Source: Marchantia polymorpha subsp. ruderalis
Taxonomy: Eukaryota > Streptophyta > Marchantiopsida > Marchantiales > Marchantiaceae
Assembly (NCBI GenBank): GCA_037833965.1
Contig: AP031356.1
Location: 14,530,501 to 14,594,500, forward strand
DNA: 64,000 bases
Reading direction: 5' to 3'
Shown: piece after piece, positions 11,616-23,376 of the stretch
How the letters are laid out: every line of letters begins with the position of its first letter
Numbering within the stretch: position 1 is the stretch's first letter
The notes under the pieces: model-generated
Seen by the model: the letters and a program-made list of their open reading frames with translations, nothing else
Databases searched by the model: none
What the model was told of the DNA's origin: nothing
Position numbers and translations under genes: made by a program

Positions 11616-13794
11616 CTATTAGCAGCCTGGATTAAAACACTGTACGGAACAGAGGAATGAATACTCTGCTGCAATCCGTGATTGTAGAAGCTTTGTAGTC
11701 ATTGTTCTCGTTCGACTGATCCAGCTGATTTGAAAGGATCTGTGACTATAGCCTCCTTATACATGTGACACTTCCAAGAAAGCCGGCAAACCTAAAGAAA
11801 CAAGAGAGAACACGAGAGAAGGCCGACGGCAAGGAGTGCACTAAAATCTTGCATCTCCAGCAGATACTTCTGCAACTCGAAGACGAGATAATTCAGTTCC
11901 GCAAGGCATTACCTCTTTTTTCCTCCAAGCTTGAGGAGGGATATCTCGATTGATGGAGCTTCCATGATCCAATCGCGCGATCCTGGACACAGAGAGAAAT
12001 CTCTACACATTGTGCAGCCTGAACAGAAGACATGGAAGTGACATTCGGACATTAGACCTCGCTGTCCAAACCTAATTTGAAATTCACCAACTTGCAGTGC
12101 ACACACATGTCTCGAAACCAAATAGAAGAATCAGGCCACCCACAATGCGTCCCTGTCAAATGTCATCTCAAACCAGAGGTACGCCCACCGGGCAGGATCG
12201 ATCGAAAAACTTCCGTTCACTCTAGCAGGAAAGGAAAGTGAGAAAGATGTGAAAGACCAAAAGATGTGAAATCCACAGTTAGATCGTAGTCCTGACTCAC
12301 AAATGAGCAGGCAGGTTCGAGTGTTGCTCTGGTATCCCACACGTGGGATATTCTAACGGTTTCTGACAAGAAGATTCTAGATTGCAACAACGAGGATCCA
12401 GCAACGTGGCGTGCTCGTTTCCTCACATAAGAACATGCACGGCCTCGATACTAGAGCCCATTGGTCGCTGAGAAGTGTGGAGTTGCCGGAGTAAGTGGTA
12501 CCGGTACCCACTTGATTTCCTGTGTTAAAGAGTTCATAGTAACTGACATGAGACGAACGGTATTCTACACGCATTTACTTTCGTTGCCCGGTTACTTTTT
12601 ACGATTAGTGCATCCATTGTGGAGTTATGAAGACGCTGTGTCCAGTTACTTTCGTGTGAACATTTAGAAGATACATTCTCTCTGTTTCGTGTACGTGTCT
12701 CGTAATGTAGCTATGCAATGTGATAGATTTCGAAGATTTCCTGTCTGCACTGAGATTCTGGAGTGGCTAAGGCGTTGGAAGGAGGTGTCATTCAGATAGT
12801 AAGATATGCTTTTTGAGTATATTGTGTACTTAGTAACCAACATGGAGAGGCATGGTGTCTTGTGATGTGAAAATGATGTTGGTCCCTGCAGGATCAACCC
12901 AACATCACATTTCTGTGTCTAATGCTGAGCAGTTGTAGTCACAATTTGGAAACCTGGAACCCGGTGCTCTCGAGCAAAGCAGTGGAGGGGATGGGATAGC
13001 TGTAAGAACTGATGCCTACTCTAGAACAAAGTGAGGTTTTGGACAATTGGTGGGTGCAGTAGCGATTGAAGTAAAGTTTGTTAGAGACTCATGACGGTGA
13101 AATCACACAGTGAGTTCACTTCGATCTTGTTCATGAAGAATAAAATGATACCAAAGTTACATGTTGGAGGATGCCGAATAAAACTGAATGCAGGACTCGT
13201 TGGATTCTTGCACTACAATGTCTCGCAAGCCCCAATTCCTCTATACGAAGTTGTGCTGCTCCGTATGAAGACTCTGCATAATCTACAACGAGCCCTGGAA
13301 AATTTTCTGCTTCGAGGGTCTCTAGGCCATCATCGAAGGCCAATATTCGCCTCCGATTGCTGTAATTTAAATGCCACTGATTGATACTGGACAGGGCAGA
13401 GCATCAAAAAGCACGCTTGACTATATTTTTTGAACTCATCACATGGGCGGGTCGAAGCGTGCTCTCTGCTTTCAATCATAAATGCGTCCGCAGTGCTAAA
13501 GCTCGATAATTCGACAATCACTCATGCTCTAATAGCCACATTGTCAACGGATATCTAAAGATGCTCACACCAGTAAATATATATCCAGCTACCACTAGAC
13601 TATCTATCTATCTATCTGCAAAGTGGGCTGCCCGGTGTACGTGATCACCAGCTGAGTTCAGCCTCGAAACACGGAGCATGATCAGATGGCCTGAACAGGT
13701 GAGATGTACGAAGATGGCGGGCATATAGAATCCAGAGGTAGAAGTGGGGATCCAGAAGTAGAAGTCTGCCGAGTCTCACCAAGCAAATGTGAAA
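11616..13794. other. intergenic, no gene recognised
   Basis: Includes a short TATC microsatellite near 13600-13617. No exon series recognised. The right end probably holds the 3' UTR of the DMP gene. Confidence 0.4.
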
Positions 13795-14466
13795 TCAGAC
13801 AGATGCTCTACCGGGCGAAGACACAATGGTGAGCTTCTGATCCCAACCTGTCGCTGACCCGGCCTTGGGTGTAAGAAGTGACTGCGTGTTACCGCCCTTG
13901 GAGCTTTCTACCAGAGTGGAGTCGGTTGTGGACTCGGGCTTCTTAACAGATGCAGAGAATCCAATTCCATGTCTCGGTGCGGGGGCGAAGGCGAAGTACC
14001 CTCCCACAACGATGGCAACGAGAATCGGAACGGTTTTGACAATCGTGCTGGATATGTTGGGGTAGTAGCAAGTGGAAATGGGAGGGGTGAGCAAAGTCAG
14101 AGCTCCCAGTGCAATCAAGTCGCACACTCCGTTGACAAAGTCGAATCCATTGACGATGAACTTGTCATCCATGTAGAAGTAGCCAGTCACCCCCTCGATG
14201 TTAGAGTTCTTGAATTGAGGATTATACAGCCCCGACTTGGTTACGATGCCGTACCGCACGGATCCGTTCGGCAAGGTGATGCTGTCTGTGAAATTGAGCA
14301 CCCAGCAGATGATGGCAAAGAGGAGCAGCAGGATGCCGGTCATTACTTTCTCGGTGAATCCACAGTCTCCATTGTTGGTGAAGAGCGGTGCCACGGCCTG
14401 GAAGGCCAGAAATGTTCCTGTTGGCAGCAGATTCGACAACTTGGAGATTGTGTCTGTGCCCGACAT
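13795..14466 (-). CDS. DUF679 domain membrane protein (DMP family)
   Basis: An uninterrupted 223-codon gene. The N terminus matches the DMP hallmark: LSNLLPTGTFLAFQ, then APLFTNNGDCG, a long hydrophobic helix (VMTGILLLLFAIICWVLNF), FTDS and YGIVTKSGLYNPQ. Four membrane segments are visible at roughly residues 16-30, 41-60, 110-128 and 147-165, as usual for the family; the C-terminal 50 residues are polar and probably cytosolic. Family members sit in ER, tonoplast, plastid or plasma membranes and act in membrane remodelling, senescence and, for the DMP8/9 group, gamete fusion at fertilisation. Which subgroup this belongs to cannot be decided by eye. Single-exon structure is normal. The ATG at 14466 is chosen because it opens directly before the conserved domain. 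A 174-codon frame on the opposite strand is a shadow. No neighbour suggests an operon-like arrangement, as expected in a plant nucleus. Confidence 0.92.
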   Translation of the reverse strand: MSGTDTISKLSNLLPTGTFLAFQAVAPLFTNNGDCGFTEKVMTGILLLLFAIICWVLNFTDSITLPNGSVRYGIVTKSGLYNPQFKNSNIEGVTGYFYMDDKFIVNGFDFVNGVCDLIALGALTLLTPPISTCYYPNISSTIVKTVPILVAIVVGGYFAFAPAPRHGIGFSASVKKPESTTDSTLVESSKGGNTQSLLTPKAGSATGWDQKLTIVSSPGRASV

Positions 14467-16777
14467 TGCAGGCCTCGATCAAGACCAGCCTAGATTCTCA
14501 GAGCTCTCACTCTCTCAGCCTGACGAGTGAGGCTGCGTGGTCCAGGCCTCGACCTTGCTGCCGCTTGATCACTCATCGAACTTCCTCGTTCAGTGCACGT
14601 GCATGCGTCGTACACATATCGGAGATCAGTTTTTCGATTGAATGGATGTCGCCGATTTTGAATTGCGAATCGAAATGTGTTCAACACACGCAGAGTTAAA
14701 TGCGACGGCCCGCACGAGAATGAAGGGATGGATGGATGCCGGATGGTTTTATGTGTCAGCCATGCAAGCTGAGGTAAGGTGTGGTGCGACGTGTTGCAAG
14801 CGAGCTATGAGCCCTTCCCTTTCGCCAAAACTTGCGCTGTCGAGAACGAGGACGCTGATGTACACTTCCTGGAGCGGCGCCTACACCCGGGGGCTTGAAT
14901 TGTAAGCAAATCTGTTTACCTGATGCCCACAAGTGTACTCCCACACGAAACTTCTGTGGACTTTTTCCAACAAATCCTCAGAGTACACACACACAGACCT
15001 GGTCGCTTTTCAGCTCATCGAATGCGAAAGGTTGACTATTATCTCTTTTCGCCTGGACGGACTGAGGACCATTACGCCGGGCACGGTTGAACCTAGACTG
15101 GTTTCACGAATAATACCTCGACATCATACTTCACTTTATTCATCGTGATAGGTGAGACGGCTTTTGTCAAGTGGAGTACGCAGAGGACAACATGGACCAA
15201 GAAGACCCGTAGTCATCGCTCGCGTGGACACGGTCATTGCCTGCGTGAATTGCATATCAAGTCTTGGGGACAATGACTAAAGTCTCTGAGAGTGCTCTCG
15301 CGATAATAAGTGAGCTTGATTCATCTGGGATAAAATCTGATTCACCTGATTGAGGCTCTCGCAAAAGTTTCTTAAAACTCAATCGGCTTTGTGCAGCAGG
15401 TGTGTATATGGAAGCATCGATGACTGCATGTATACTTCCTCTGGATGATTAGTACTTTCTCAGTATTAAGGCTTTCTGCTCTTGAAAACACCAGGTCTCA
15501 AGTCGATCGAACTGCCGGCTTCACAGCCGTCAAGACGCTTGTCTTCTTCTGATTCTCCATATACCCAGTGTCCCTGTCCGAGCTTTTGTCTTCAAGGTTC
15601 CACCTAGCCCCAAGTATATTTTTGAAGCCGCAAAGATTTAATTTCGGGCATTCTTCGACTCAACGAGGAGTCTGAGTCATAGATCCCTCTGCGGCTTGAG
15701 TAAATGTGGTTCTGTTGGATCGAAACAAATCACTTGACTCTGCATCAGTAGTCTCAGATCCATACCTCCTCCTCAGCTTCCGAACTTAAGCAAGCATCCA
15801 CTGGCCAGATGGAATCCGGTGCAGATGCCTTGCATTGCTGCACATATCACCCACCACGTAGCACTTTTAGATCAGGTTTTAATATTAAGGTTCCCACCTT
15901 CTGATGGATTATTCTCTTACGATATTTAAACATAAACTGAAAGTTATTGTCTAATGAGTCTGAGATTACAAGTGTAAATCTCGATTCTGTAACTGGTGAC
16001 AATAAATGACTTTACACTGGATATTATATTTGTTTCATCTTCTTTCACAAATCTTCTTTACCGATCGTTTGGTGACGCGCTCTGTGGACTTGAGAGGTTT
16101 GACGTGTGATGACAGAACAAGTAAGTGGGAGCTTTGGATATTCTAAAAGCGTTGGATATTCTAAAAGCTTCAGCTAGTCCAAATCTGGTGATCATGATGA
16201 TGAGTTGCTTCGATGTCCACTCACTTTAAGCATCTTTGAAGTCTACCACAGAATCTCATTTTGTCTGCATACGCTGACGATATGTCGGTATTCGAAGTTC
16301 GAAGCGACTGAGGATTTTTCGAAACGAGCTTACCTCGCCTTTTGTGTGATTTTGTCAACCTTCGGACCCACGTGTTGAATTCTCCTTCAACTGGGAGCCG
16401 TCGTCAATCGGGAATGTCGTCGAGTCGTAAGGTTGTCTGGTCTTGCAAGTTGTGCCGATCAAAGGAGGCCCAAACAGAGTGCAATCTGGTCAGAACCGAG
16501 TCAAACGACCAATGCATCCATACATATGAGCAAACTAGTTCGACAAGACAAGGCTCTGCACAGAATGGGAATTGACCTGAGTGACTGACGACTGAGCGCT
16601 GGAGAATTCACAATCATTCTTTTCTAGCCTACACTTTTTGTCAATCGTCCGTCAGGGTGGTTAAGTCAACTGCTTTTCCTTCCCATCGAAGTCTGAGTCC
16701 GATCTGCCATCCTCTTGAAGATTTTCGAGAACTGATCGAAGCTCAATATTTCTTCTCTTTCCCTCAAGAGGCCATGC
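14467..16777. other. upstream region of the DMP gene, no other gene recognised
   Basis: The first few hundred bases should hold the DMP 5' UTR and promoter; no unambiguous TATA box was assigned. The rest has only short unmatched frames. Confidence 0.4.
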
Positions 16778-17128
16778 TCAAGAGTGAAACCACCGTGTAA
16801 TGAACTCCAGCATTCCCGTTATTACGGACTCCACAGCTGTCGCTAGCAGAACAAAGGGCTGATTTTCAGCTACCAATTGTCCTCCCAATTGTTTCCTGAG
16901 GACCAAATTGGCCACCATGGGAGATGAATTGCACGAGCCAGCTGAGGGTGAGTCGAGAGACGACGACTTGACGTGCACTGGTCCGATCGTTTTGCCCGAT
17001 CCTGGCTCAGTACGAAACTGTGCTGTGCTTCTCACAGCCTCCTCCTCCTCCGTCTTGAAATTTTTTCGCAGCTTTTGTACATCTGATGAACCCTCTGGGA
17101 TGCACGAAAAGTCCTCTCCAGGCCTCAT
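16778..17128 (-). CDS. hypothetical protein, 116 codons, doubtful
   Basis: Opens with ATG and contains an acidic KTEEEEAV patch, a Ser-rich middle and a hydrophobic C terminus (VLLATAVESVITGML). No family is recognised. It is longer than its surroundings would favour by chance but lacks homology evidence, splice context or neighbours to support it; it could equally be an exon fragment. Confidence 0.2.
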   Translation of the reverse strand: MRPGEDFSCIPEGSSDVQKLRKNFKTEEEEAVRSTAQFRTEPGSGKTIGPVHVKSSSLDSPSAGSCNSSPMVANLVLRKQLGGQLVAENQPFVLLATAVESVITGMLEFITRWFHS

Positions 17129-18373
17129 GGATCGGACTCCAATGAATCACCGTGTCACAGTGAATGAGGACTCGAGAAACTTTCTTCTCAGTGAGTCACG
17201 AATTTCACAGATGAAATTCTCCCGTTGACATCCTGCAGGGTCTAGTTCTCTTTCTTCGTTGGGTGGAAAATATCTGAAAACTTTATTTGGCCGATATGCT
17301 ATAGCTGTAATTTGCGAGGAAAGATATAATGTACTGAGTCTCATTGATTCCCGACAAATACTAGACATCTACACAGTAGCATGTAAAGCATATAGTCATT
17401 AATACTTACCTTCCGATTTCCTCCATCCTCGATTATCGCTCAGGTTGAGACTTTCGTAAGCTTCAGGTGTGTATGTGATAAGTCCTGTTTCTGTTAGCAA
17501 CCAGAGTTTAGAATTCATTGGTGTGTCGCATCTTTCTACTACACTACTGATTTACGTTAGTTTTGTGGAACATATTGATCTTTATGGCGGTGGAATTTCT
17601 CTATCTCGTCACGTCGAGAACACTTTCAAAACTTTTCTAAAAGGTGGATTTCGACTTTGAGATGCATCCGAACCCCAAACAGCGTAAATGAGTTTTAAGC
17701 GCATCAAGTACGCAATTGGGACTTCACGCGATTTGGCGATTCACACCATCTTGTAAACCTAAATAAGAAAATGTTAAATATCACTGTAGACAAAATTAAA
17801 TTTTGATTTTTTCTACACCATATCTCTAAACAAAAATTAGTCCAATGAAGACAAAGAAAGTCATATTATATTGGGCGTGAGGCAGCTATTTTTTAAATAA
17901 AAAAATTAAACTAGTTTTTAATTTTTTAATTAAATTAATATGTATTAAATTAATGTTAGAAAATCCAAATTTATATTATTTATTCACGATATATTAGTGA
18001 AATTTTTGAATACGAGAATCAAAAGACAAAACTTAAAGAGGTGTTGGAGTGAACAATCCACCTCGGATGAGACTGACCACGATGGGTACGAAAGTTCAAG
18101 AAGCAGAAATTGTTGCTGTAATATCTGAAGACAGAGAGTATCGCCCGTAGACATTAGCCGGAAGATGAGCGATATGTCCCAATGTTTGTTTGACCGTGCA
18201 AGAAGTCTGACGGCGAAAGCACTAATATTATGGAGTTCCGACTGGTGGTTAAGGAGAAGGAGGAAGAAGGGAAGAGTAGAGGGGAGAGTGGGAAAAGGAG
18301 GTAGCTTCGGAATGTGACTAGGAAGAGGTGGAAGCTATGAAACCAGTACGAAAACATGGGAGAGGAGGCAGCA
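17129..18373. other. intergenic, AT-rich, no gene recognised
   Basis: 17750-18000 is very AT-rich. Nothing with coding character is recognised. Confidence 0.4.
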
Positions 18374-18466
18374 TTAGAAATGAATGATTGAACGAGCTCC
18401 CAATACTGACGGTAAACATATTGCTGCGAAGAACATGAAACACATCAGTTTCATAGGAAACTCCAT
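18374..18466 (-). other. signal-peptide-like reading frame, possible first exon
   Basis: The frame from ATG at 18466 reads MEFPMKLMCFMFFAAICLP followed by SVLGA and a short tail, a textbook secretory signal with a plausible cleavage site after VLGA, then stops after 30 residues. It could be the first exon of a small secreted peptide gene or a coincidence. No downstream exon was recognised. Confidence 0.2.
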
Positions 18467-20905
18467 CAGAGATCGATACGGGACAGAATTATCTACAAGA
18501 TCTGTCCTTCGTAGTGGAATTCTGCTTTGTTTCGATCTGATGATGACGGATATGGTGAAAGTACTATATATATGAGGTCTGGATTCGGATTGTAAACTAT
18601 GGGAGTAACATGGCGGCGTCTTCGAGCAAATCAAAATGATCGGCAACTATGCAGGCGTCATGCTATGGGCACCGACGATCAGTCTTGCACATGGCGCAAT
18701 ACGATGCTCTGTACTGTACTCACTTGTCTCGAAAGTATACTCTGATCTCAAGGTGTGGTTGACAACGCAACGCAGTTGTTTGTTATATTCTTCCGGAAGT
18801 ATACTTGCATTCCTTGCCCATGTCTCCTTCAACTATAGACAAGTTATTTCCCACAGTACTTTCTCCTCTGCTAATTTTCCTACACATTCAGATTTTTAGT
18901 AGGGATCTGCTTGAGGATAGTAGTATGCATTGGACCTCTCAAATTTTTGCTTTCCTTGAAAGGCATGAAAAATTTCAAAGCTATGCCCACAAGATTTAGT
19001 TTTGCCACGTTATATGTCTAAATCGGAGGTAAGTTCTTAAGCATCTTCAAGAGTTTACGAGTCTTCATATTTGTCCTACGCCAATTAGCAAAAATCTCAA
19101 AATGTAGTCAACATGACTTATAGATCATTCATTCGAGAATAACCTCAATCACTCTGATTTTTAGATATATTGTTATTCTTGGCCGATGGTTTGAACCATA
19201 TGATAGAGCTTCGTATATTATACATGAAGTTTATGAAGATAATGCGTAGATAATTGTTTCTATAGTAATAGTCATGTATAGTAAATCCTGTCCTTGGTTC
19301 TGCAAACCCCAAAATGCCATCCATTAGGCAAGCACTTGTGGGTAGAAAGTAACAACTTAGGATAGTAAGTAGATACTCGGGTGTAGTATGAGACACAGCA
19401 GTTACAGCACATTTTTCAGGTAGTGCCTTTAGCACTGGATGTGATATTAGGCACCATAAGCGCTATTAGAAAACATAGTGCTCTAAAGATAGAGTTGGAA
19501 ATAAGAGCTCAAAAGTATTAAGATTTCGGAGTTGAGATTTGGAGAGTGAGGTTATCATGGTTAGTAGCTACTGCTGCTAGTGCCGAGCCAATTTGGTAAA
19601 ACAGCACGCAAGAAGCAAAACATATCTCATTTATATCAGTGTTGATATGACAAGTAAGGATGTTTTGAAAAAATATCTGCATCTGAAAGGAAAGAGAGTG
19701 AAGCAGATCAATCTACATCCATATGGCATAAATAAACTGTTAGTTAAAAAAAATTTAGAACTTTTGTGTTCGATTTAAAATCATAATTTCTTAAATGTCA
19801 AAAAACAGAGACTATGGTATCTCTTTGGACTTGTTGGTCTTCATTCTATGACACGGCAATACTCATTGAACCTCAAGATTCGGTGCCGGAGATATTTGGG
19901 ATAAGTGGGCAAGATTCAGTCTTTTTCTAGAGATTGATTGGTAACTTCTGACTGGTCTTTCTCTTATTAGTTCCTGTTTTGATTCTTTAAGCAGATCTCT
20001 TTTCTCTTCTTTAAAGGGGAAGTAGAACGTAAGGAAAAATCAAAGACTGATAAACAAAAGCTGGTATATGGATGGGATGAAAGATATGACCTAAAGGAAA
20101 AATTCACTTATTCAATTAACTATTGTTAGCGGAATCAGTAACAATGGAAAAAATTTTATTAAACATACGACTTTGAAAGCTGTGTAGAATCTAGTTTAAT
20201 ATGATGAAAACGACAGTGAATTATTGCGTTGATGTCTAGATTGTAAGAATATAATATAAAGAATGTGAAATTTGCTTACACATTGTGGGAGATTTGAGCT
20301 GGGACCAGTCTTTTCTTATATTCATACTCACAATGCATTTTTTGTGGAATTCTTAAATATATATATGCGTGATAATAATAACATGCAGAATTAGCTAAAA
20401 GTCTGAAATAAATAATAAAAATTATCTCACGCGCAGTGTAATTTTAATTTGAAATTCACACAACTTTAGTTTAAGGCTGGTACTGTGATGGTCGCCAGTG
20501 AGAAAACTGGAGGAATAGACAGGCATTCTGTACATCAGGTTACAACGTTGTAAGTAACTATTGATTTCATTCCGTTTCACCTGAATTCCTTTCATCATTG
20601 AGTGGTGTCAGTCGACAAACATTGCTTGGCGAGAGAGCGTTCTATTCATTATCCGCTGCGCTACGTACTCTTACACTGGTGCGAGGAGCGACGAGGAAAG
20701 AGTCTCCAACGACTTAGTTGAAGATTGCTCTAGTTCAAAGAACCTATTCGAATAAGTGTCTCAGCTGAAAGATATTGCGCCTGCTGGGCGAAACGGTTCT
20801 TCGAGCTCTAACAATATTCATTTAAGTTTGTTTGCGGCTCTTTTCCCGTCACTACTCGCCCACGTGAAGGAGTACGCAGTGCAGGACTATCAGCAATAAA
20901 GCGGT
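18467..20905. other. intergenic, AT-rich, no gene recognised
   Basis: Only short unmatched frames. No repeats beyond AT-rich runs were noticed. Confidence 0.4.
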
Positions 20906-21400
20906 GCCATTAAATCAGATGAGCCAAGAGATATACAGAGTATGCCATACCAGCATCAACAGAAGGCTCCAGGTCCATGAGAATTACACCGAATCTTTTG
21001 TCATTACCACTTGAGAGTTTGAGCTGGAAAACTTGCTGACCACAGCTACCAAAATCTTTCCATGAAATCTGTAAGGAGATTTTTCTTGAACTATCACATA
21101 CAACACCTGATTCTGATCCAGCTTCATTCCACTTCAATTTAAAACTTTCTCATTGTTGAGTGGTGAAAAAAAACTTAGAGTTTTATTTCACCACTCAACA
21201 ATGAGAAAGTTTATAAACATAAACGGAAGGCTCCAAACTATGCGAACTCCATCAAATACTTCGTTTTTTATCACTTGAAAGTTTGAGGTTGTTTAGAGAG
21301 ATACGGAGAGAGTTGTCCACCACAGGCATCAAAATCTCTTCGGCATATCTATATTCGAAAGCAGTGTTTTTGTCAAGGACCTTAAGTAAAACCTCATTCT
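20906..21400. repeat. diverged direct duplication flanking a 71-nt hairpin
   Basis: The stretch at about 20950-21075 (AGAAGGCTCCAGGTCCATGA, then TTGAGAGTTTGAG and CACAGCTACCAAAATCT) is repeated in diverged form at about 21225-21335 (GGAAGGCTCCAAACTATG, TTGAAAGTTTGAG, CACAGGCATCAAAATCT). Both are open on the minus strand for 70 or more codons (QLKLSSGNDKRFGVILMD in the left copy), suggesting duplicated exon-like sequence of an unrecognised gene. Confidence 0.45.
21142..21212. repeat. perfect 27-bp inverted repeat (hairpin)
   Basis: Arms 21142-21168 and 21186-21212 are exact reverse complements (TCTCATTGTTGAGTGGTGAA in the left arm). The 17-base spacer itself pairs further, AAAACT with AGTTTT around TAG, after one mismatch. 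The RNA would be a stem of more than 30 bp. Confidence 0.9.
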
Positions 21401-21639
21401 TATAGATCAAACGTCTCTTATAGATACTCGGAAGGCTGTGAGTCCCAGAGCTCTTCGTCTCATACAAGGTCATTTTCCTTATCACCAATAGCATACAACC
21501 TGAAGCAATCAAAAAACTCATAATTATTTGGGTCTTCTTCTTGCTCCTCTTTACAAACATCAAGAGGTCCATAAATGTCAACCCATAGAGATAGAGAATA
21601 CCCGATCTGCGATTCTCAATAGACGGCACTGTGCTTCTT

Positions 21640-21695
21640 GATCACAACTTTCATGAGTTTTTCCCATTTGGGAATAGCTCATGAAAGTTGTGATC
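21640..21695. repeat. 18-bp perfect inverted repeat with nested inner palindrome
   Basis: GATCACAACTTTCATGAG (21640-21657) pairs exactly with CTCATGAAAGTTGTGATC (21678-21695). The spacer contains a second palindrome, TTCCCATTTGGGAA (21661-21674). Confidence 0.9.
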
Positions 21696-21734
21696 TTGAA
21701 ACTCGTACCTTTAGTCATCTTGCAGCTCACTCCC

Positions 21735-22157
21735 GCAAAGTGGAGTTGTAGAAATTTTCCACGCTTCTTTGCCCTGCAGCCTCTCTTCTCCTCGTGGTCG
21801 CGCGAAACAAAGATCGCATACAAGAAACCACGAAGAAAGATCGCATTGTTTACATCTCCCACTCGACCCGCAGCCTCTCCTCTCCTCCCGTGGAGCTCTC
21901 GCGAACGAAGATCGCATACAAGAAACCACGAAGAATGATCGCATTGTTTACATCTCCCACTCGACCCGCAGCCTCTCCTCTCCTCCCGTGGAGCTCTCGC
22001 GAACGAAGATCGCATACAAGAAACCACGAACAATGATCCCATTGTTTACATCTCCCACAAGATGTGCAGTCTCTCCTCTCCTGGAGCTCGCGCGAAGAAA
22101 GATACCATACAAGAAACCGCGAACAAAGATGGATTTGTTTAGATCTACCACTCGACG
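21735..22157. repeat. tandem array, about 98-bp unit, nearly four copies
   Basis: Units begin at 21804, 21903, 22001 and 22094 with GAACGAAGATCGCATACAAG or variants and contain CCCACTCGACCCGCAGCC and CCGTGGAGCTCTCGC. Lengths are 99, 98 and 93 bp plus a partial last copy; a partial copy precedes the first. Units 1 and 2 are nearly identical, later ones diverge. Frames open on both strands here are products of the repetition. Confidence 0.9.
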
Positions 22158-22319
22158 TTGAGTATGAAAATACGCTAATTGTACGTTGAAGTGATTTAAA
22201 CGTTACTCAACAGTTTAAAATATCAGTATTGATATTTTTTTAAAATTTATTAGCAAATTAATTAACGGTGATGGTTCAAATTTTGAGTTCAAGCCACCAA
22301 CTGTAAATAACAAGGCGAG

Positions 22320-22990
22320 TTGAAGTGGCTGGATCTCTTGCCGTGAACAGATGTCCGCCAAAATTTATCTCGCATAACTGTTAGCGTTAATATCTCCATT
22401 CCTCGACTACCAGTTTACTACTCACCGTAAATAATACTTACGGTGAGTAGAATACTCGAGATTCAATTGCAAATGACCTATAACGTTTAAAGAAACTGGA
22501 GGTTTGAGTTCAGGACTACTTGTACTGTTAGTCTCAGAGTTTAAGCTCAAACCCCCCGCTATTCTTAACGTTATGGGTTATTTTCGATTGAATTTAAAAT
22601 ACATCCATCCACTCACGGTAAGAAAACACTAGAGAACTGGTATCTCAAAGTTTTGCACACAAGCCTTCAAAAACGAAAACAAACACGTTAAAACAAACGT
22701 TATTAGTTATCTGCAATTGAATTTGACCTACACCCCTTCACTGTAATCAAGAGTTGGAATACTAGTAGTCCCTGATTTCGCATTCAAACCTCCAATTCTT
22801 GGTTCACTGCGATTGAATTTCACGTACATCCATTCATCGTAGGCAGGACTTCGGGTATTAGTAATCTTGAAGTTCGCGCTTAAACTTTAGTTTTCTTGAA
22901 CATTCGTGTTATTTGCAATCAAACTTTGACGGAAATGTTTTCATAGGAAGCAAGAGTTAGAATACTAGAAGTATCAGACTCACAAGCACC
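22320..22990. repeat. degenerate minisatellite, roughly 110-150 bp period
   Basis: The phrases GCAATTGAATTT, ACATCCATTCA, GAGTTGGAATACTAGTAGT and TTCAAACCTCCA recur in the same order about five times with many changes. A perfect 13-bp inverted repeat, CTACTCACCGTAA / TTACGGTGAGTAG (22418-22430, 22438-22450), lies in the first unit. Confidence 0.5.
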
Positions 22991-23311
22991 AATATTAAAA
23001 CAAAAATTCTATGTTCTATTTAAGTTTTCATTTAGAAAAATATTTTAAAGAATAAAATAAAATTTGATACAAATTTTAAGACTAAATTTAGATTTTGATA
23101 GAGATCATGATGATATCATGTGGTAACACGCTTTTTGTTTTTTTGCAGAATTTAAACAATTTTAGAAAACTAGTACCAAAGCAGTGTTTGTAGCTAGAGA
23201 AGGGTACGCTAAATAGAGTGGATTGATGAGATCGTCACGAGGGCACAAAGAATCACGTAGTCGGATGTACCAACGCCAACGTCTTCGGCGCCTTCGGCAA
23301 AAGCTCCTTTT

Positions 23312-23376
23312 TGAGGTGTCTCTACTCACGCGCCTCTAGCGTATAAGGAAGCTACGCTTCCGGCGCAGACACCTCA
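23312..23376 (+). repeat. 65-nt multi-stem palindrome near the LTR head
   Basis: TGAGGTGTCT (23312-23321) pairs with AGACACCTCA (23367-23376); inside it GCGCC (23330-23334) pairs with GGCGC (23362-23366), and AGCGTA (23338-23343) with TACGCT (23353-23358). The same block is present in the other family-A LTRs. Confidence 0.8.

Noticed and set aside
13969..14493. 174-codon frame on the plus strand over the DMP gene
   Set aside because: Antisense shadow: the minus strand encodes a recognised conserved membrane protein over the same bases.
21578..22042. 154-codon minus-strand frame
   Set aside because: Made of the 98-bp tandem repeat; no conserved domain.
21735..22157. CRISPR-like repeat-spacer array
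   Set aside because: Units are contiguous 98-bp tandem repeats without unique spacers, in a plant nuclear context.
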